The notes beneath the pieces were generated by a model. The model was given only the letters and a program-made list of their open reading frames with translations, had not been told where the DNA came from and searched no databases. DNA of 64,000 nt from Chitinophagaceae bacterium LGM1 (GTDB lineage: Bacteria; Bacteroidota; Bacteroidia; Chitinophagales; Chitinophagaceae): positions 992,001 through 1,056,000 of the forward strand of contig CP075895.1 of assembly GCA_018604165.1 (NCBI GenBank), read 5' to 3'. Below are positions 24,134 to 33,836 of this stretch, piece after piece (positions within the stretch are counted from its first letter, which is position 1; the number at the start of each line of letters is the position of its first letter). A program made the position numbers and the translations under genes.

Positions 24134-24610
24134 ATGATACCTGATAATTGGGAAAAGGCTGCTAAAGAAAATCAGAAGGCATATAAGCGTATGCTGGAGA
24201 AAGGCAATAAGAATACCATGCTGAAAGCATTGCCCGACTTGCATGAAGAAGCTTTTAGTAAGATAGACTGCCTGCAGTGTGCTAATTGCTGCAAAAATTA
24301 CTCCCCACGTTTTAAAACACCCGACATCAAACGTATAGCCAAGCTATTGCGGATGAAAGAGGGCGATTTTGTAGAAACTTATTTGCGGCTGGATGAGGAT
24401 AACGATTATGTAGTAAGGCAATCGCCCTGCCCGTTTTTAGATACTGATAATACCTGTAAAATATACGACGACAGGCCGAGTGACTGTCGTCGTTATCCAT
24501 ATACCGATGAAGATGTATTAATAAAGCGTGTTCCACTAACCTTGAAGAACGCTACCGTTTGCCCTGCAACATACATGGTGCTGGAGCGGCTGCTGCAAGT
24601 AAGCAAATAG
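24134..24610 (+). CDS. YkgJ-family cysteine-cluster protein
   Basis: 158 residues. The Cys pattern of the YkgJ/UPF0153 family is clear: CLQCANCC (about 50-57), SPCPFLDTDNTCKIYDDRPSDCRRYP and later TVCPATY. The cluster is thought to bind zinc or iron-sulphur. Function is not settled; the family is widespread and often stands alone. The preceding HEEAFSKIDCLQC supports ATG at 24134. Confidence 0.92.
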   Translation: MIPDNWEKAAKENQKAYKRMLEKGNKNTMLKALPDLHEEAFSKIDCLQCANCCKNYSPRFKTPDIKRIAKLLRMKEGDFVETYLRLDEDNDYVVRQSPCPFLDTDNTCKIYDDRPSDCRRYPYTDEDVLIKRVPLTLKNATVCPATYMVLERLLQVSK

Positions 24611-24614
24611 GATT

Positions 24615-24839
24615 TTATTCTTCTCCACTTGTCAAATCACAATCGTAAGCAGAGCCTACAGATGAGTTGCGTGTTTGGCATTGTGTCTTTGCCTTTTTCT
24701 CTGAAGTTTTGAGTACCAGAGAGTATACGGTATCATTTGTCTGGTAGTTGGTACACTTGCAAATAAACTCTTTATTGCTGCAAGAAGAGTAAGCAGTAAG
24801 GGTGGCTATTGCTGATAGTATCAGTAAAAATTGTTTCAT
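24615..24839 (-). CDS. Small lipoprotein
   Basis: 74 residues from MKQFLLILSAIATLTAYSSC, which gives an SPII lipobox (AYSSC). A longer in-frame start overlaps the upstream gene and removes the signal. The mature peptide has five further Cys (e.g. FICKCTNYQ, TQCQTRN, YDCDLTS), suggesting disulphides in the periplasm. Unknown family. Confidence 0.7.
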   Translation of the reverse strand: MKQFLLILSAIATLTAYSSCSNKEFICKCTNYQTNDTVYSLVLKTSEKKAKTQCQTRNSSVGSAYDCDLTSGEE

Positions 24840-24862
24840 TGCATTATAATGTTTGGATAAAT

Positions 24863-26374
24863 TTATAAAAATCTTTCTATCTGTTTCCATACTTCGCCAA
24901 TATTATCTGCAATGTCGCCTGCTACCATGCCTTGTTGCCCGTATTTTTCAGCAGCAGCATCGCCTGCTTTGGCATGGATGTACACCCCCAATATAGAGGC
25001 AGTATAGGCGTCGTATCCCTGTGCAAATAACCCTGTAATAATGCCTGTAAGTACATCGCCGCTACCTGCAGTAGCCATGCCTGCATTGCCATCTGTACAA
25101 TACCAGCATTCACCCTCGGGGGTAGTAACAGCGGTATGGTGCCCTTTCAGGATGATGTATATGTTGTAGCGCATAGCCTGTGTACGGGCATGCTCCAGTT
25201 GTTGCATACTGTTGTGGGTTTTACCAAACAGCCTTTCGTACTCCTTTGAATGTGGCGTCAGTATACTGCCTGTAGGTATTTTATGTAGCAGTTCGGGTTG
25301 TTTTACCAGTATATTCAGGGCATCAGCATCCAGCACTAAAGGGTTTTTATACGTTTCAATAAAATCTGCAAACGCTTTAATGGTATAGTCGTGCATACCA
25401 ATGCCCGGGCCAAGGGCCAAGGACTGCACATCAGCAGGGCAGTTGATTTTAGAAATATGATTCTCGCCGCTTACTGTACACATTGCCTCGGGTACGGCAG
25501 TCTGTACAATGCTGTAGCCAATTTGTGGTGTCAGCACTTTTACCTTGCCAGCTCCGCTACGCAAAGCAGCTTTGGCAGTTAATACAGCGGCTCCCATCAT
25601 GCCATAGCTACCAGCAGCTATGAGTGCTGTGCCATAATCTCCTTTATGTGAAAATGGAGAACGCTTTTTGTAGAGGGATTTTATTTTTTCTTCGTCTATG
25701 GTTTGGTAGTTGCTGTGTGTAGATGCTATGAAAGTGGGGTGTAGCCCTATATCCAACAGTGATATACTACCTGCATGAATGCCCGTTTCGGGATGCAGAA
25801 AAGTACGCTTGTATAACTGAAAGCTGAGTGTATAATCAACTTTCAGTATGTCTGTATCATTGACAGGAATATTATCGGCAGGCATACCACTTGGTATGTC
25901 TATGGCTATTTTGGTATTGGGTAGTTGGTTGATGTGGTCTATGAATTGAGCTAACCACCCTTCAACAGCTCGGTTGAGCCCCGTGCCCACTATGGCATCT
26001 ACGATGATGATATTGGGTGGTATATCGGTAATGAAAGCATCGGGCAGCAGTACGTCTACCAGATGGCTATCTATGCCCTGTAGCCTTTGCAGATTGGTTG
26101 CGCAATCTTCAGATAATGCATCTGTAAACTGCAGCAGAAATACTTTGACGTTGAAACCTGAGCGGTGCAGCATACGGGCGATGGCTAATCCATCGCCGCC
26201 ATTGTTGCCACTGCCACACAATACTATATACACACTGTCTTTGGGCATGTTGCCTATCATCCATTCTGTACAAGCAGCAGCAGCACGCTCCATCAGGTCT
26301 ATACTACTGATGCCGGATGCATGTATGGTATAAGCGTCGCAAGCTTTTATTTGTGAAGCACTGAAAATCTTCAT
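24863..26374 (-). CDS. nnr: Bifunctional NAD(P)H-hydrate epimerase / ADP-dependent dehydratase
   Basis: 503 residues with two domains. Residues 1-215 are the YjeF_N epimerase (LCGSGNNGGDGLAIARML, IVDAIVGTGLNRAVEG, AIDIPSGM). Residues 225-500 are the ribokinase-like dehydratase (SHKGDYGTALIAAGSYGMMGAAVLTAKAALRSGAGKVKV, LGPGIG, VLDADALN, LTPHSKEYERLFG, AGSGDVLTGIITGLFAQG). Together they repair damaged NAD(P)H hydrates, the epimerase interconverting R and S forms and the dehydratase removing water with ADP. Divergent from the TonB receptor operon. Confidence 0.96.
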   Translation of the reverse strand: MKIFSASQIKACDAYTIHASGISSIDLMERAAAACTEWMIGNMPKDSVYIVLCGSGNNGGDGLAIARMLHRSGFNVKVFLLQFTDALSEDCATNLQRLQGIDSHLVDVLLPDAFITDIPPNIIIVDAIVGTGLNRAVEGWLAQFIDHINQLPNTKIAIDIPSGMPADNIPVNDTDILKVDYTLSFQLYKRTFLHPETGIHAGSISLLDIGLHPTFIASTHSNYQTIDEEKIKSLYKKRSPFSHKGDYGTALIAAGSYGMMGAAVLTAKAALRSGAGKVKVLTPQIGYSIVQTAVPEAMCTVSGENHISKINCPADVQSLALGPGIGMHDYTIKAFADFIETYKNPLVLDADALNILVKQPELLHKIPTGSILTPHSKEYERLFGKTHNSMQQLEHARTQAMRYNIYIILKGHHTAVTTPEGECWYCTDGNAGMATAGSGDVLTGIITGLFAQGYDAYTASILGVYIHAKAGDAAAEKYGQQGMVAGDIADNIGEVWKQIERFL

Positions 26375-26455
26375 ACAAACAATATTACATAAATAGGCAA
26401 CAGTATGGTATTATATTATGCAAATATGCTAAGTAAGGATGAAGGCAATTATGCT

Positions 26456-26486
26456 TTTGGTCACTGTTGTGTAATTCCTATCTTTG
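26456..26486 (+). promoter_or_regulatory. Bacteroidota-type promoter of the TonB-receptor operon
   Basis: TTTG (26456-26459), 19-bp spacer, TATCTTTG (26479-26486): an exact match to the TTTG-N19-TAnnTTTG consensus. The ATG is 58 bp downstream of the -7 box. Confidence 0.8.
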
Positions 26487-26544
26487 TTTCGCCCAACATA
26501 TTGGAGAATAGATTATTTTTCGGGGCAATTTTAATTTTATTTTA

Positions 26545-28950
26545 ATGAGAACAACCTGCCTGCAGAAGTTTGCTGCATTTTTTTTACTGATAGCCTGTGT
26601 CTTCATCCATGTTGAAGTAAATGCGCAACAAGCAACAACCGGTATCATCAAAGGTTTTGTGTACGATAAAGCATCCGGAGAACCCGTCATCTTTACCAAC
26701 GTAATACTGGAAGGTACCAAAATAGGTGTACAGACAGATGTGAATGGCTATTTTACCATGACACAAGTGAAACCGGGAACATATACACTCTATACCAGTC
26801 TGATAGGTTACGATACGGTACGTGCTACTGTTACCGTAAAAGCGGGTGATGTAGTAAGCAAAAAGCTGTTTTTAGGGCAGCGCAGTCAAGAGTTGGGTAG
26901 TGTAGAAGTATCTGCTAGAAAAACGGAGAAGCAAACACAAGTGAATGCAGGTTCTATCACCGTAACGCCCAGAGAAATGAAACTGATGCCCAGCGCAGGT
27001 GGCGAACCTGATATAGCACAATACCTGCAGGTAGTGCCGGGTGTAGTTTTCACGGGCGACCAAGGCGGACAGTTATATATACGTGGTGGTGCGCCATCGC
27101 AAACTGGTATTTTGCTAGATGGTATTACTATTTATAACCCTTTTCACTCAATAGGTTTATACTCAGTTTTTGAAACAGATGCCATTCGAAATGTAGAAAT
27201 ACAAACGGCGGGTTTCAATGCACAGTATGGTAATCGTACATCGGCCATACTCGATGTGCGTACCAAGGATGGTAATAAAAACAGGCTGGCAGGCAAGGTG
27301 TCGGCATCACCCATAATGGCAAGGGCTATGTTGGAAGGTCCGCTATTGAAAGCTAAAACTGAGGGTGGCTCGTCTGCTACTTTCCTGCTTTCTGCCAAGC
27401 ATAGTTACTTAGATAAAACATCCAAATCAATATACGGCAGCCTTGGCGAACCGTATAAATATGGTCTGCCTTATGCATTTACCGATTTGTATGGCAAGCT
27501 GACATACAATGGTGATAACGGTAGTAAGCTGAATGTATTCGGCTTCAGCTTTGACGACAGGGCACAGGTATTGAAACACAATACATCTACACCTAATGCA
27601 GACTTCAGGTGGAGAGCTTCGGGTGCAGGTACTAATTTTGTGGTAACACCCGGTACAAGTGCTGCGCTGATAAATGGTAAGTTCGCATATTCAAAATATG
27701 TGATAGACTATACAAACCTGAATGAAAACCCACAACGCCCGCGTAGCAGTGGTATAGACGGTTTTGAAGGAGCGATAGACTTTACGTACTTCCTGCCAAA
27801 CTACAGCCAACTGAAATATGGTATAGAAGTTAGCGGTTTCCATACAACACTCGACTATAAAGACTACTTGGGTAATATCATAACACTTGATAGGCGCAAT
27901 ACGCTTGCAGCATTGTATATTATGTTCAGAAAGAATTTTGGTGAAAAATTTATCATCGAACCGGGTTTCAGGGGGCAATATTATTCTGCTATCAGCAGGT
28001 TTTCACCAGAGCCACGCCTTGGTATGAAGTACAATATAACCAATGCGGTGAGGCTGAAAGCGGCTACTGGTATGTATTCTCAAAACATCATCAGTACCAA
28101 GAGCGACAGAGATATTGTTAACTTCTTTACAGGGTTCCTACTGAGCCCAGACCAGTCGATTATTAATACAGACCAGCAACGCATAGACAATAACCTGCAA
28201 ACGGCTTACCATATATTGGGTGGTATAGAAGTAGATGTACGCAATGTTGAATTCAACTTTGAGCCTTGGTACAAAAACTTTACACGCAATATAGAACTGA
28301 GCAGGATAAAGATAGAAACAAGTGATCCTGACTTTGTATCCGGTTCGGGTGTAGCCTACGGTATGGACTTGTCTGCCAGATATAACAAAAACAGGTGGTA
28401 CTTGTGGGGTGTTGTGTCTTATCAACAGGTAACATACGAGGCGCTGGTGCTAAAAGATAATAAAGTAACTGCACCACCACCTAACTATACTTATGTAAAA
28501 GAAGTACAGAAGCAAACATACGCACCGCCATTCGATAGGCGTATCAACATCAATCTGCTGGCATCTTATACTTTTGGTAAGAAGCGTGATTTGGAAGTGT
28601 CGGGTAGGTTCAACTATGGTTCACCATTCCCCTTCACCCAAACACAAGGCTATTATGAAAATCTGAGCCCCACTGCAAACAGTATTGGGACGAATGTTAA
28701 TCAGCAGAATGGCACAACAGGTTTATTTTATGCCAGCGATATCAATGGTGGTCGCTTATCGCACTACCACCGCCTTGACCTGTCAGTAAAAAAGCGTTTT
28801 TCGTTGAGCGAGTTCTCAATCGTAGAAACATCGCTGAGCCTGACGAATGTGTATGACAGGAACAACATATTTTATGTTGACAGGATAGACAATGTACGTG
28901 TGTACCAACTGCCTGTATTTCCCAGTCTGAATGTGACATGGAATTTTTAA
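26545..28950 (+). CDS. TonB-dependent receptor with N-terminal carboxypeptidase-regulatory-like domain
   Basis: 801 residues. Signal peptide to about 28 (VEVNAQ), a CarboxypepD_reg-like domain (about 32-115: IIKGFVYDKASGEPVIFTNVILEGTK, GYFTMTQVKPGTYTLYTSLIGYDT), a plug with GGEPDIAQYLQVVPGV and QLYIRGGAPSQTGILLDGITIYN, and a 22-strand barrel ending in Phe. It imports an unidentified ligand across the outer membrane using TonB. No SusD partner is adjacent, so it is of the non-SUS type. First gene of a four-gene run with a TPR protein and a second barrel. Confidence 0.94.
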   Translation: MRTTCLQKFAAFFLLIACVFIHVEVNAQQATTGIIKGFVYDKASGEPVIFTNVILEGTKIGVQTDVNGYFTMTQVKPGTYTLYTSLIGYDTVRATVTVKAGDVVSKKLFLGQRSQELGSVEVSARKTEKQTQVNAGSITVTPREMKLMPSAGGEPDIAQYLQVVPGVVFTGDQGGQLYIRGGAPSQTGILLDGITIYNPFHSIGLYSVFETDAIRNVEIQTAGFNAQYGNRTSAILDVRTKDGNKNRLAGKVSASPIMARAMLEGPLLKAKTEGGSSATFLLSAKHSYLDKTSKSIYGSLGEPYKYGLPYAFTDLYGKLTYNGDNGSKLNVFGFSFDDRAQVLKHNTSTPNADFRWRASGAGTNFVVTPGTSAALINGKFAYSKYVIDYTNLNENPQRPRSSGIDGFEGAIDFTYFLPNYSQLKYGIEVSGFHTTLDYKDYLGNIITLDRRNTLAALYIMFRKNFGEKFIIEPGFRGQYYSAISRFSPEPRLGMKYNITNAVRLKAATGMYSQNIISTKSDRDIVNFFTGFLLSPDQSIINTDQQRIDNNLQTAYHILGGIEVDVRNVEFNFEPWYKNFTRNIELSRIKIETSDPDFVSGSGVAYGMDLSARYNKNRWYLWGVVSYQQVTYEALVLKDNKVTAPPPNYTYVKEVQKQTYAPPFDRRININLLASYTFGKKRDLEVSGRFNYGSPFPFTQTQGYYENLSPTANSIGTNVNQQNGTTGLFYASDINGGRLSHYHRLDLSVKKRFSLSEFSIVETSLSLTNVYDRNNIFYVDRIDNVRVYQLPVFPSLNVTWNF

Positions 28951-28963
28951 TGCAATCAACTGA

Positions 28964-31900
28964 ATGACAAAAAGAAAGGAACAGTTTTATAAACGAAGCC
29001 TGATGTGTTTAGCAGTATCGCTGTTGAGCCATCAGGCTTCGGCTCAAATACACATACAGCATACAACACCCGACAAGTGGCTGGCACAAGCTGCTCAGCA
29101 ATACGAAAGCGGTATGTATGCCAATGCATCGCAATCGGCAAAGCAATATTTAGATGCTGTTGGTAAGCAACTGCAAACAACGGACAAAGATGCTACAGAC
29201 AGGGCTGGCTATTATCTTGCCACCGCTGCATTGAAGACAGGCGCACAAGGGTGTGATGAAGCGGCGATAGCCTATATCGCGACTACATCGAACCCTGCTT
29301 ACAAACAACGCACTGCATTTGGGGTAGCACAATACTACTTTAAGCAGCAGCAACTGGCAAGTGCTATTTATTACTACGAGTTGGCAGGCATTAGCAACCT
29401 AAGTAATCAGGAGATAGCAGATGCGAAATTTGAATTGGCATATTGCTACTTCAACGTAAAGCAGTTTGACAGGGCGAGAGAATTGTTTCAGTCCATAAAA
29501 GAACTGGCAGATGGTAAGTATTATCTGGCAGGTAATTATTACTATGGTTTGCTTGCATACAACCAGAGTAATTATGAAGATGCATTGAAGTCGTTTGAAC
29601 GTATAGCCAATGACAAGGACTATAAAATAATAGTGCCTTATTATGTAGCAGAGATACACTACTTCACAGGCAATAAAGCAAAAGCATTGCAGGAAGCGAA
29701 ACGCCTGATAGAACTACCCGAAAAACTGTTTTACGATAACGAGCTGCACCTGCTGGCAGCACAGGTGTTGTTTGAGCAAAAGAAATACAAAGAGGCATTG
29801 CCTTACTTTGAACATTACTACGCCAATACCGAAAGGATACGCAAAGAAGACTTGTACGAGATGGCGTATTGCTACTACCACGAAAGACAATGGCAACTGG
29901 CGGTAGATAAATTCAGCCAATTGAGCGATACCCGCGACTCGTTGGCACAAACATCCATGTACCTACTGGGCGATTGTCATCTTAAAATGGACGATACCAA
30001 AAGCGCACGCAATGCATTTGGTCTATGTGCCGATATGCCTTTTAACCCCGCACAAAGAGAAGCAGCATTGTTACTAGCAGCAAAGCTATCGTACACGATG
30101 GGCTATAACGATGAAGCCCTGACACGTATTAATGACTTGCTCACATCATACCCTGCATCTGTATATAAGGATGAAGCAAAGACCATGCTGTCTGACCTGT
30201 TGATTAAAACCAACAATTATACAGAAGCATACGCCGCATTGGGCGATGTACAGGTGAAAGATGCCGCATATTGGGTAGTACAGCAAAAAGTAGCGTATGG
30301 CTATGCGATGGCACAGATGCAAGCTGGTAACCTTGCCATGGCAGATAGCCTGCTGAGTATATCGCTGCAACGTACACCCGATGAGAAGTATGAACAGGCT
30401 GCTAACTTTTGGAAAGGCGAACTGGCATATAAAACAAGAAAGTTTGCCGATGTAATAAACTACACCGAGCAATTTGTAACCAAAGCACTTGCCGGCAACA
30501 AGGCAGAGGCAATAGCACCCAATGCCACACTGCACAATGCCTATACCAATATGGGCTATGCGGCTATGGAGCAGAAAGATTTTGAAGCAGCGCAATGGTA
30601 CTTTGCACAGGCGCAAATGAAAGCGGGCAACCATACTGCAATGGATGCTACACTGCGCGAGGCAGATGCTGTGTTTATGCAAAAGGGCTATGACAAAGCC
30701 ATTGCCCTGTACGAAAAAGTAATAGCTGCAAACGGCGAAGATGCAGACTATGCACGCTACCAGAAAGGTATAGTGCTGGGTGTTATAGGTAAGCGTGCAG
30801 AGAAAGCTGCCATCATGCAGGGATTGATGAACGTGAAACCTGCATCGAAGTACGCGTATGACGCGCGTTACGAACTGGCATTGGTGCAGATAGAAGAAGA
30901 TAAATATCAGCAAGCGATAGCTACACTCACACCACTCACTACTGCTTATGACAACGTGCGCTTTGCATCGAAAGCTTGGATGAAGATTGGTTTTTGCCAC
31001 CAGCAACTGAAAGCAGATGAAAAAGCCATAGATGCCTATAAGCGTGTAGTAACCGATTACCCTGCTGCAGAGGAAAGAACGGCTGCATTGGACGCATTGC
31101 GTAGCTTGTATATAGACAACAACCAGCCACAGGCTTTTGCACAACTGCTGAAAGACAACAACATACGCTTGACGGATGACAATACAATGGACTCTACCTA
31201 CTACAGTGCTGCTGAAGGGCAATATGCATCTGGTAATTGGACGAAAGCAAAACAGTCTTTAGGTGCGTACATCAAGCAATACCCTGATGGTGTGTTTGCT
31301 ACGAAGGCGAACTATTACAAAGCAGAATCTCACTACCAGCTAAACGAAATGAAAGAGGCATTGGCATGTTATGACGTGGTGCTGCAAAAAGGCTGGAGCG
31401 ATTTTGCAGAGCGTAGCGCGCTGAAAGCGGCAAGTATCGCTGCGTTTGCCAACAATCATGAAAATGCCTTCAGGTATTATGGTATGCTACGCAACTACGC
31501 GATGGGCAAAGACAACCTACAAGAAGCCTATATGGGTATGATGCGCACGGGCTATCATCAAAAAAAATACAATGAAGCGGCGGCGTATGCAGATACACTT
31601 CTGCAAATGCCCGCGCTGAACGATGCGTTGATAACGGAAGGCTCGTACATCAAAGCCAAATCGCTATACGAAGCGGGCAGGCAGGAAGAAGCATATGCAC
31701 TGTTTGCGAAAATGACAGGTAATAAAAAATCGGTGATAGCAGCAGAGGCAAATTATTATACTGCAGAAGCTGCGTTGAAAAACAATAAGCTGAAGGAAGC
31801 GGAAGAACTTGCCAACAAAGCGGTGAAGTTGGCGGGCGGTAATGATGCCATCACGCTGAAGTCTTACTTAGTGATTGCCGATGTGCTGATAAAACAAGGA

Positions 31901-32041
31901 GATTTTTTCAATGCTAAAGCATTGTTGCAAAGCATGGTGAAGAATGCCAAAGTACCCGAACTGAAAGATGTGGCTGCAAAGAAACTGGAAGAAGTAAAAG
32001 CAAACGAAAAGAAACAAGGTAAACTGAAGCAAGACCAATAA
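28964..32041 (+). CDS. Large periplasmic tetratricopeptide-repeat protein
   Basis: 1025 residues. Signal peptide (LLSHQASAQ, near 28) followed by roughly 25-30 TPR helices pairs over the whole length; repeats such as AKFELAYCYFNVKQFDRARELFQSI, ASAIYYYELAGI, ARYQKGIVLGVIGKRAEKAAIMQGLM and YDARYELALVQIEEDKYQQAIATL follow the A-x2-L-G-x-A/Y-x-F pattern. The final 60 residues are Lys/Glu-rich and helical. Such proteins are scaffolds for envelope complexes. The position between a TonB receptor and a barrel (13 and 10 bp gaps) points to a common assembly. Confidence 0.92.
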   Translation: MTKRKEQFYKRSLMCLAVSLLSHQASAQIHIQHTTPDKWLAQAAQQYESGMYANASQSAKQYLDAVGKQLQTTDKDATDRAGYYLATAALKTGAQGCDEAAIAYIATTSNPAYKQRTAFGVAQYYFKQQQLASAIYYYELAGISNLSNQEIADAKFELAYCYFNVKQFDRARELFQSIKELADGKYYLAGNYYYGLLAYNQSNYEDALKSFERIANDKDYKIIVPYYVAEIHYFTGNKAKALQEAKRLIELPEKLFYDNELHLLAAQVLFEQKKYKEALPYFEHYYANTERIRKEDLYEMAYCYYHERQWQLAVDKFSQLSDTRDSLAQTSMYLLGDCHLKMDDTKSARNAFGLCADMPFNPAQREAALLLAAKLSYTMGYNDEALTRINDLLTSYPASVYKDEAKTMLSDLLIKTNNYTEAYAALGDVQVKDAAYWVVQQKVAYGYAMAQMQAGNLAMADSLLSISLQRTPDEKYEQAANFWKGELAYKTRKFADVINYTEQFVTKALAGNKAEAIAPNATLHNAYTNMGYAAMEQKDFEAAQWYFAQAQMKAGNHTAMDATLREADAVFMQKGYDKAIALYEKVIAANGEDADYARYQKGIVLGVIGKRAEKAAIMQGLMNVKPASKYAYDARYELALVQIEEDKYQQAIATLTPLTTAYDNVRFASKAWMKIGFCHQQLKADEKAIDAYKRVVTDYPAAEERTAALDALRSLYIDNNQPQAFAQLLKDNNIRLTDDNTMDSTYYSAAEGQYASGNWTKAKQSLGAYIKQYPDGVFATKANYYKAESHYQLNEMKEALACYDVVLQKGWSDFAERSALKAASIAAFANNHENAFRYYGMLRNYAMGKDNLQEAYMGMMRTGYHQKKYNEAAAYADTLLQMPALNDALITEGSYIKAKSLYEAGRQEEAYALFAKMTGNKKSVIAAEANYYTAEAALKNNKLKEAEELANKAVKLAGGNDAITLKSYLVIADVLIKQGDFFNAKALLQSMVKNAKVPELKDVAAKKLEEVKANEKKQGKLKQDQ

Positions 32042-32051
32042 CGGCACAAAC

Positions 32052-33794
32052 ATGAAATTGAGAATAACATACATATTGCTACTGTTGTTGTCGCTGACGT
32101 TTACTGCCGATGCGCAACGCAAAAAGAATACTGCTAAAAAGCCAACCAAAACAGCTGCAAAAAAGAAAGAGGTGAAGAAGCCTGCTGCAAAGAAAGTAGT
32201 AAAACCCAAAACACAGGTAAAAGACAGTGCAGACCTGAAAGCAGCAACCATAGAAATCATTCAGTCTTACAGACCAGAGGTAAAGCAGGCAGTGAAGCCA
32301 GAAACCGCGCCCGATTTGCCACCTGTTGATACGGCTATACTACCCATGAGCTATGAAGTGCCTGCACAAAACCTGAATTATACATATAGCGCGTTGCCAC
32401 TACGTCCGTTGGCATTGGGCAAGGATAGTGCGAAGAAACAATTTGCCAACTATGTGAGGCTGGCAGGCGGTAATCTTTCTACCTTGTTGCTGGATGCAGG
32501 TATTGGTGGATTGAAAGGACGGAATTATTACACGATGTTCAACATACGCCACCTATCGCAAGCAGGCAATTTGTTGTATCAAAAATCATCGCTCACAGGT
32601 TTTGATGCGGATGGGTATTATAAAACCAATAGTATGCTATGGCATGGTGGTGTGGGTGTGTTGTATAACAGGTTCAACCTGTTTGGGTATGACAATAACC
32701 TGCACAACTACAAAGAATCTGAAGTAGGCTTTAGCAACACAGGGTTTAATGTAACGATTGATGCCCAAAATATTGACGATGAGAAATGGGGCTATCATCC
32801 GTCTGTCAACATACGTTCTTATACATTGAACCGTATGTCGGGTATTGATGGTAGTGAGTATAACGTAATAGCGAAATTACCATTTACCTATACCATAGAC
32901 ACATCATTAAAAATAGGACTGGCTGTAAACGGAGTATTGTCTAATTATACTATCAATACCAAACCAGCAACACAGCAAGCCAATAACTATGTACAAATAG
33001 CACCATCTATGCAATACAGAAAAGGAGCGTTTGATGGCAGGGTGGGGCTTTATCCTACAATGGGTATATTGAATACTACTTATTTACTACCCGATGTGCA
33101 ACTGAATGTAAGGCTAGCAAAAGCATCACAACTATTATTATCAGCGGGATGGAACGGGCAGTTGCAACAAAATACTTTTGAGCAGTTGGCTACTATTAAT
33201 CCCTTTATTTCTGTTTTCAAAGGATTGGCACAAACCCATAGCAACGAAATATATGGCGGTCTGCAAACAAATATTGGCAACCATATAACAGTAGGTGGAA
33301 AGGTATCTTACTGGCAATATGGAAATATGCCACTGTTCGTTAATGATACGGCTACGGACAATAAACAGTTTATGGTGTCTTACGACAAGGTGAATGCCGT
33401 GTCGCTGCAAGGCTCGCTTCGCTATACCATAGGGCAAACAGTATCTGTTGGTGGTAGTATTATATACACTACTTACGATGCCGACCTGAATAAACATGCC
33501 TGGCATCTGCCAGCGTTGCGGTTGAATGCTGATGTGTCTATCCGCCCGATGCAGGACTTGTTGATAACAGGCTACCTGACTGTACTGGATGGTATCTATG
33601 CGGTAGATAAGGGTAACCGTACGATAGAACTACCCGCTGCCTTTGATTTGGGTGCAGGTGCTGAATATAGTTTTATACCGAGGTTGAGTGCATTTGCACA
33701 GGTTAATAATATATTTAATAATCAATATGAGCGTTGGTACGGATACAGGGCTTATGGTATGAATATATTCGGTGGGTTGCGACTGAAATTTTAA
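32052..33794 (+). CDS. Outer-membrane beta-barrel with lysine-rich periplasmic tail
   Basis: 580 residues. Signal peptide to about 22 (FTADAQ), then about 40 residues made mainly of Lys, Ala, Pro and Thr (KKNTAKKPTKTAAKKKEV and on to VKPKTQVK), like a histone H1 tail, then an acidic/Pro linker. From about 120 the protein is a barrel, ending like TonB receptors (FAQVNNIFNNQYERWYGYRAYGMNIFGGLRLKF, terminal Phe). No plug or TonB box is seen. The basic tail may bind peptidoglycan, LPS phosphates or the upstream TPR protein. Confidence 0.82.
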   Translation: MKLRITYILLLLLSLTFTADAQRKKNTAKKPTKTAAKKKEVKKPAAKKVVKPKTQVKDSADLKAATIEIIQSYRPEVKQAVKPETAPDLPPVDTAILPMSYEVPAQNLNYTYSALPLRPLALGKDSAKKQFANYVRLAGGNLSTLLLDAGIGGLKGRNYYTMFNIRHLSQAGNLLYQKSSLTGFDADGYYKTNSMLWHGGVGVLYNRFNLFGYDNNLHNYKESEVGFSNTGFNVTIDAQNIDDEKWGYHPSVNIRSYTLNRMSGIDGSEYNVIAKLPFTYTIDTSLKIGLAVNGVLSNYTINTKPATQQANNYVQIAPSMQYRKGAFDGRVGLYPTMGILNTTYLLPDVQLNVRLAKASQLLLSAGWNGQLQQNTFEQLATINPFISVFKGLAQTHSNEIYGGLQTNIGNHITVGGKVSYWQYGNMPLFVNDTATDNKQFMVSYDKVNAVSLQGSLRYTIGQTVSVGGSIIYTTYDADLNKHAWHLPALRLNADVSIRPMQDLLITGYLTVLDGIYAVDKGNRTIELPAAFDLGAGAEYSFIPRLSAFAQVNNIFNNQYERWYGYRAYGMNIFGGLRLKF

Positions 33795-33836
33795 ACCTAT
33801 TTAGTTATTTTACAGCCGATTTAGGATAAGGCATTC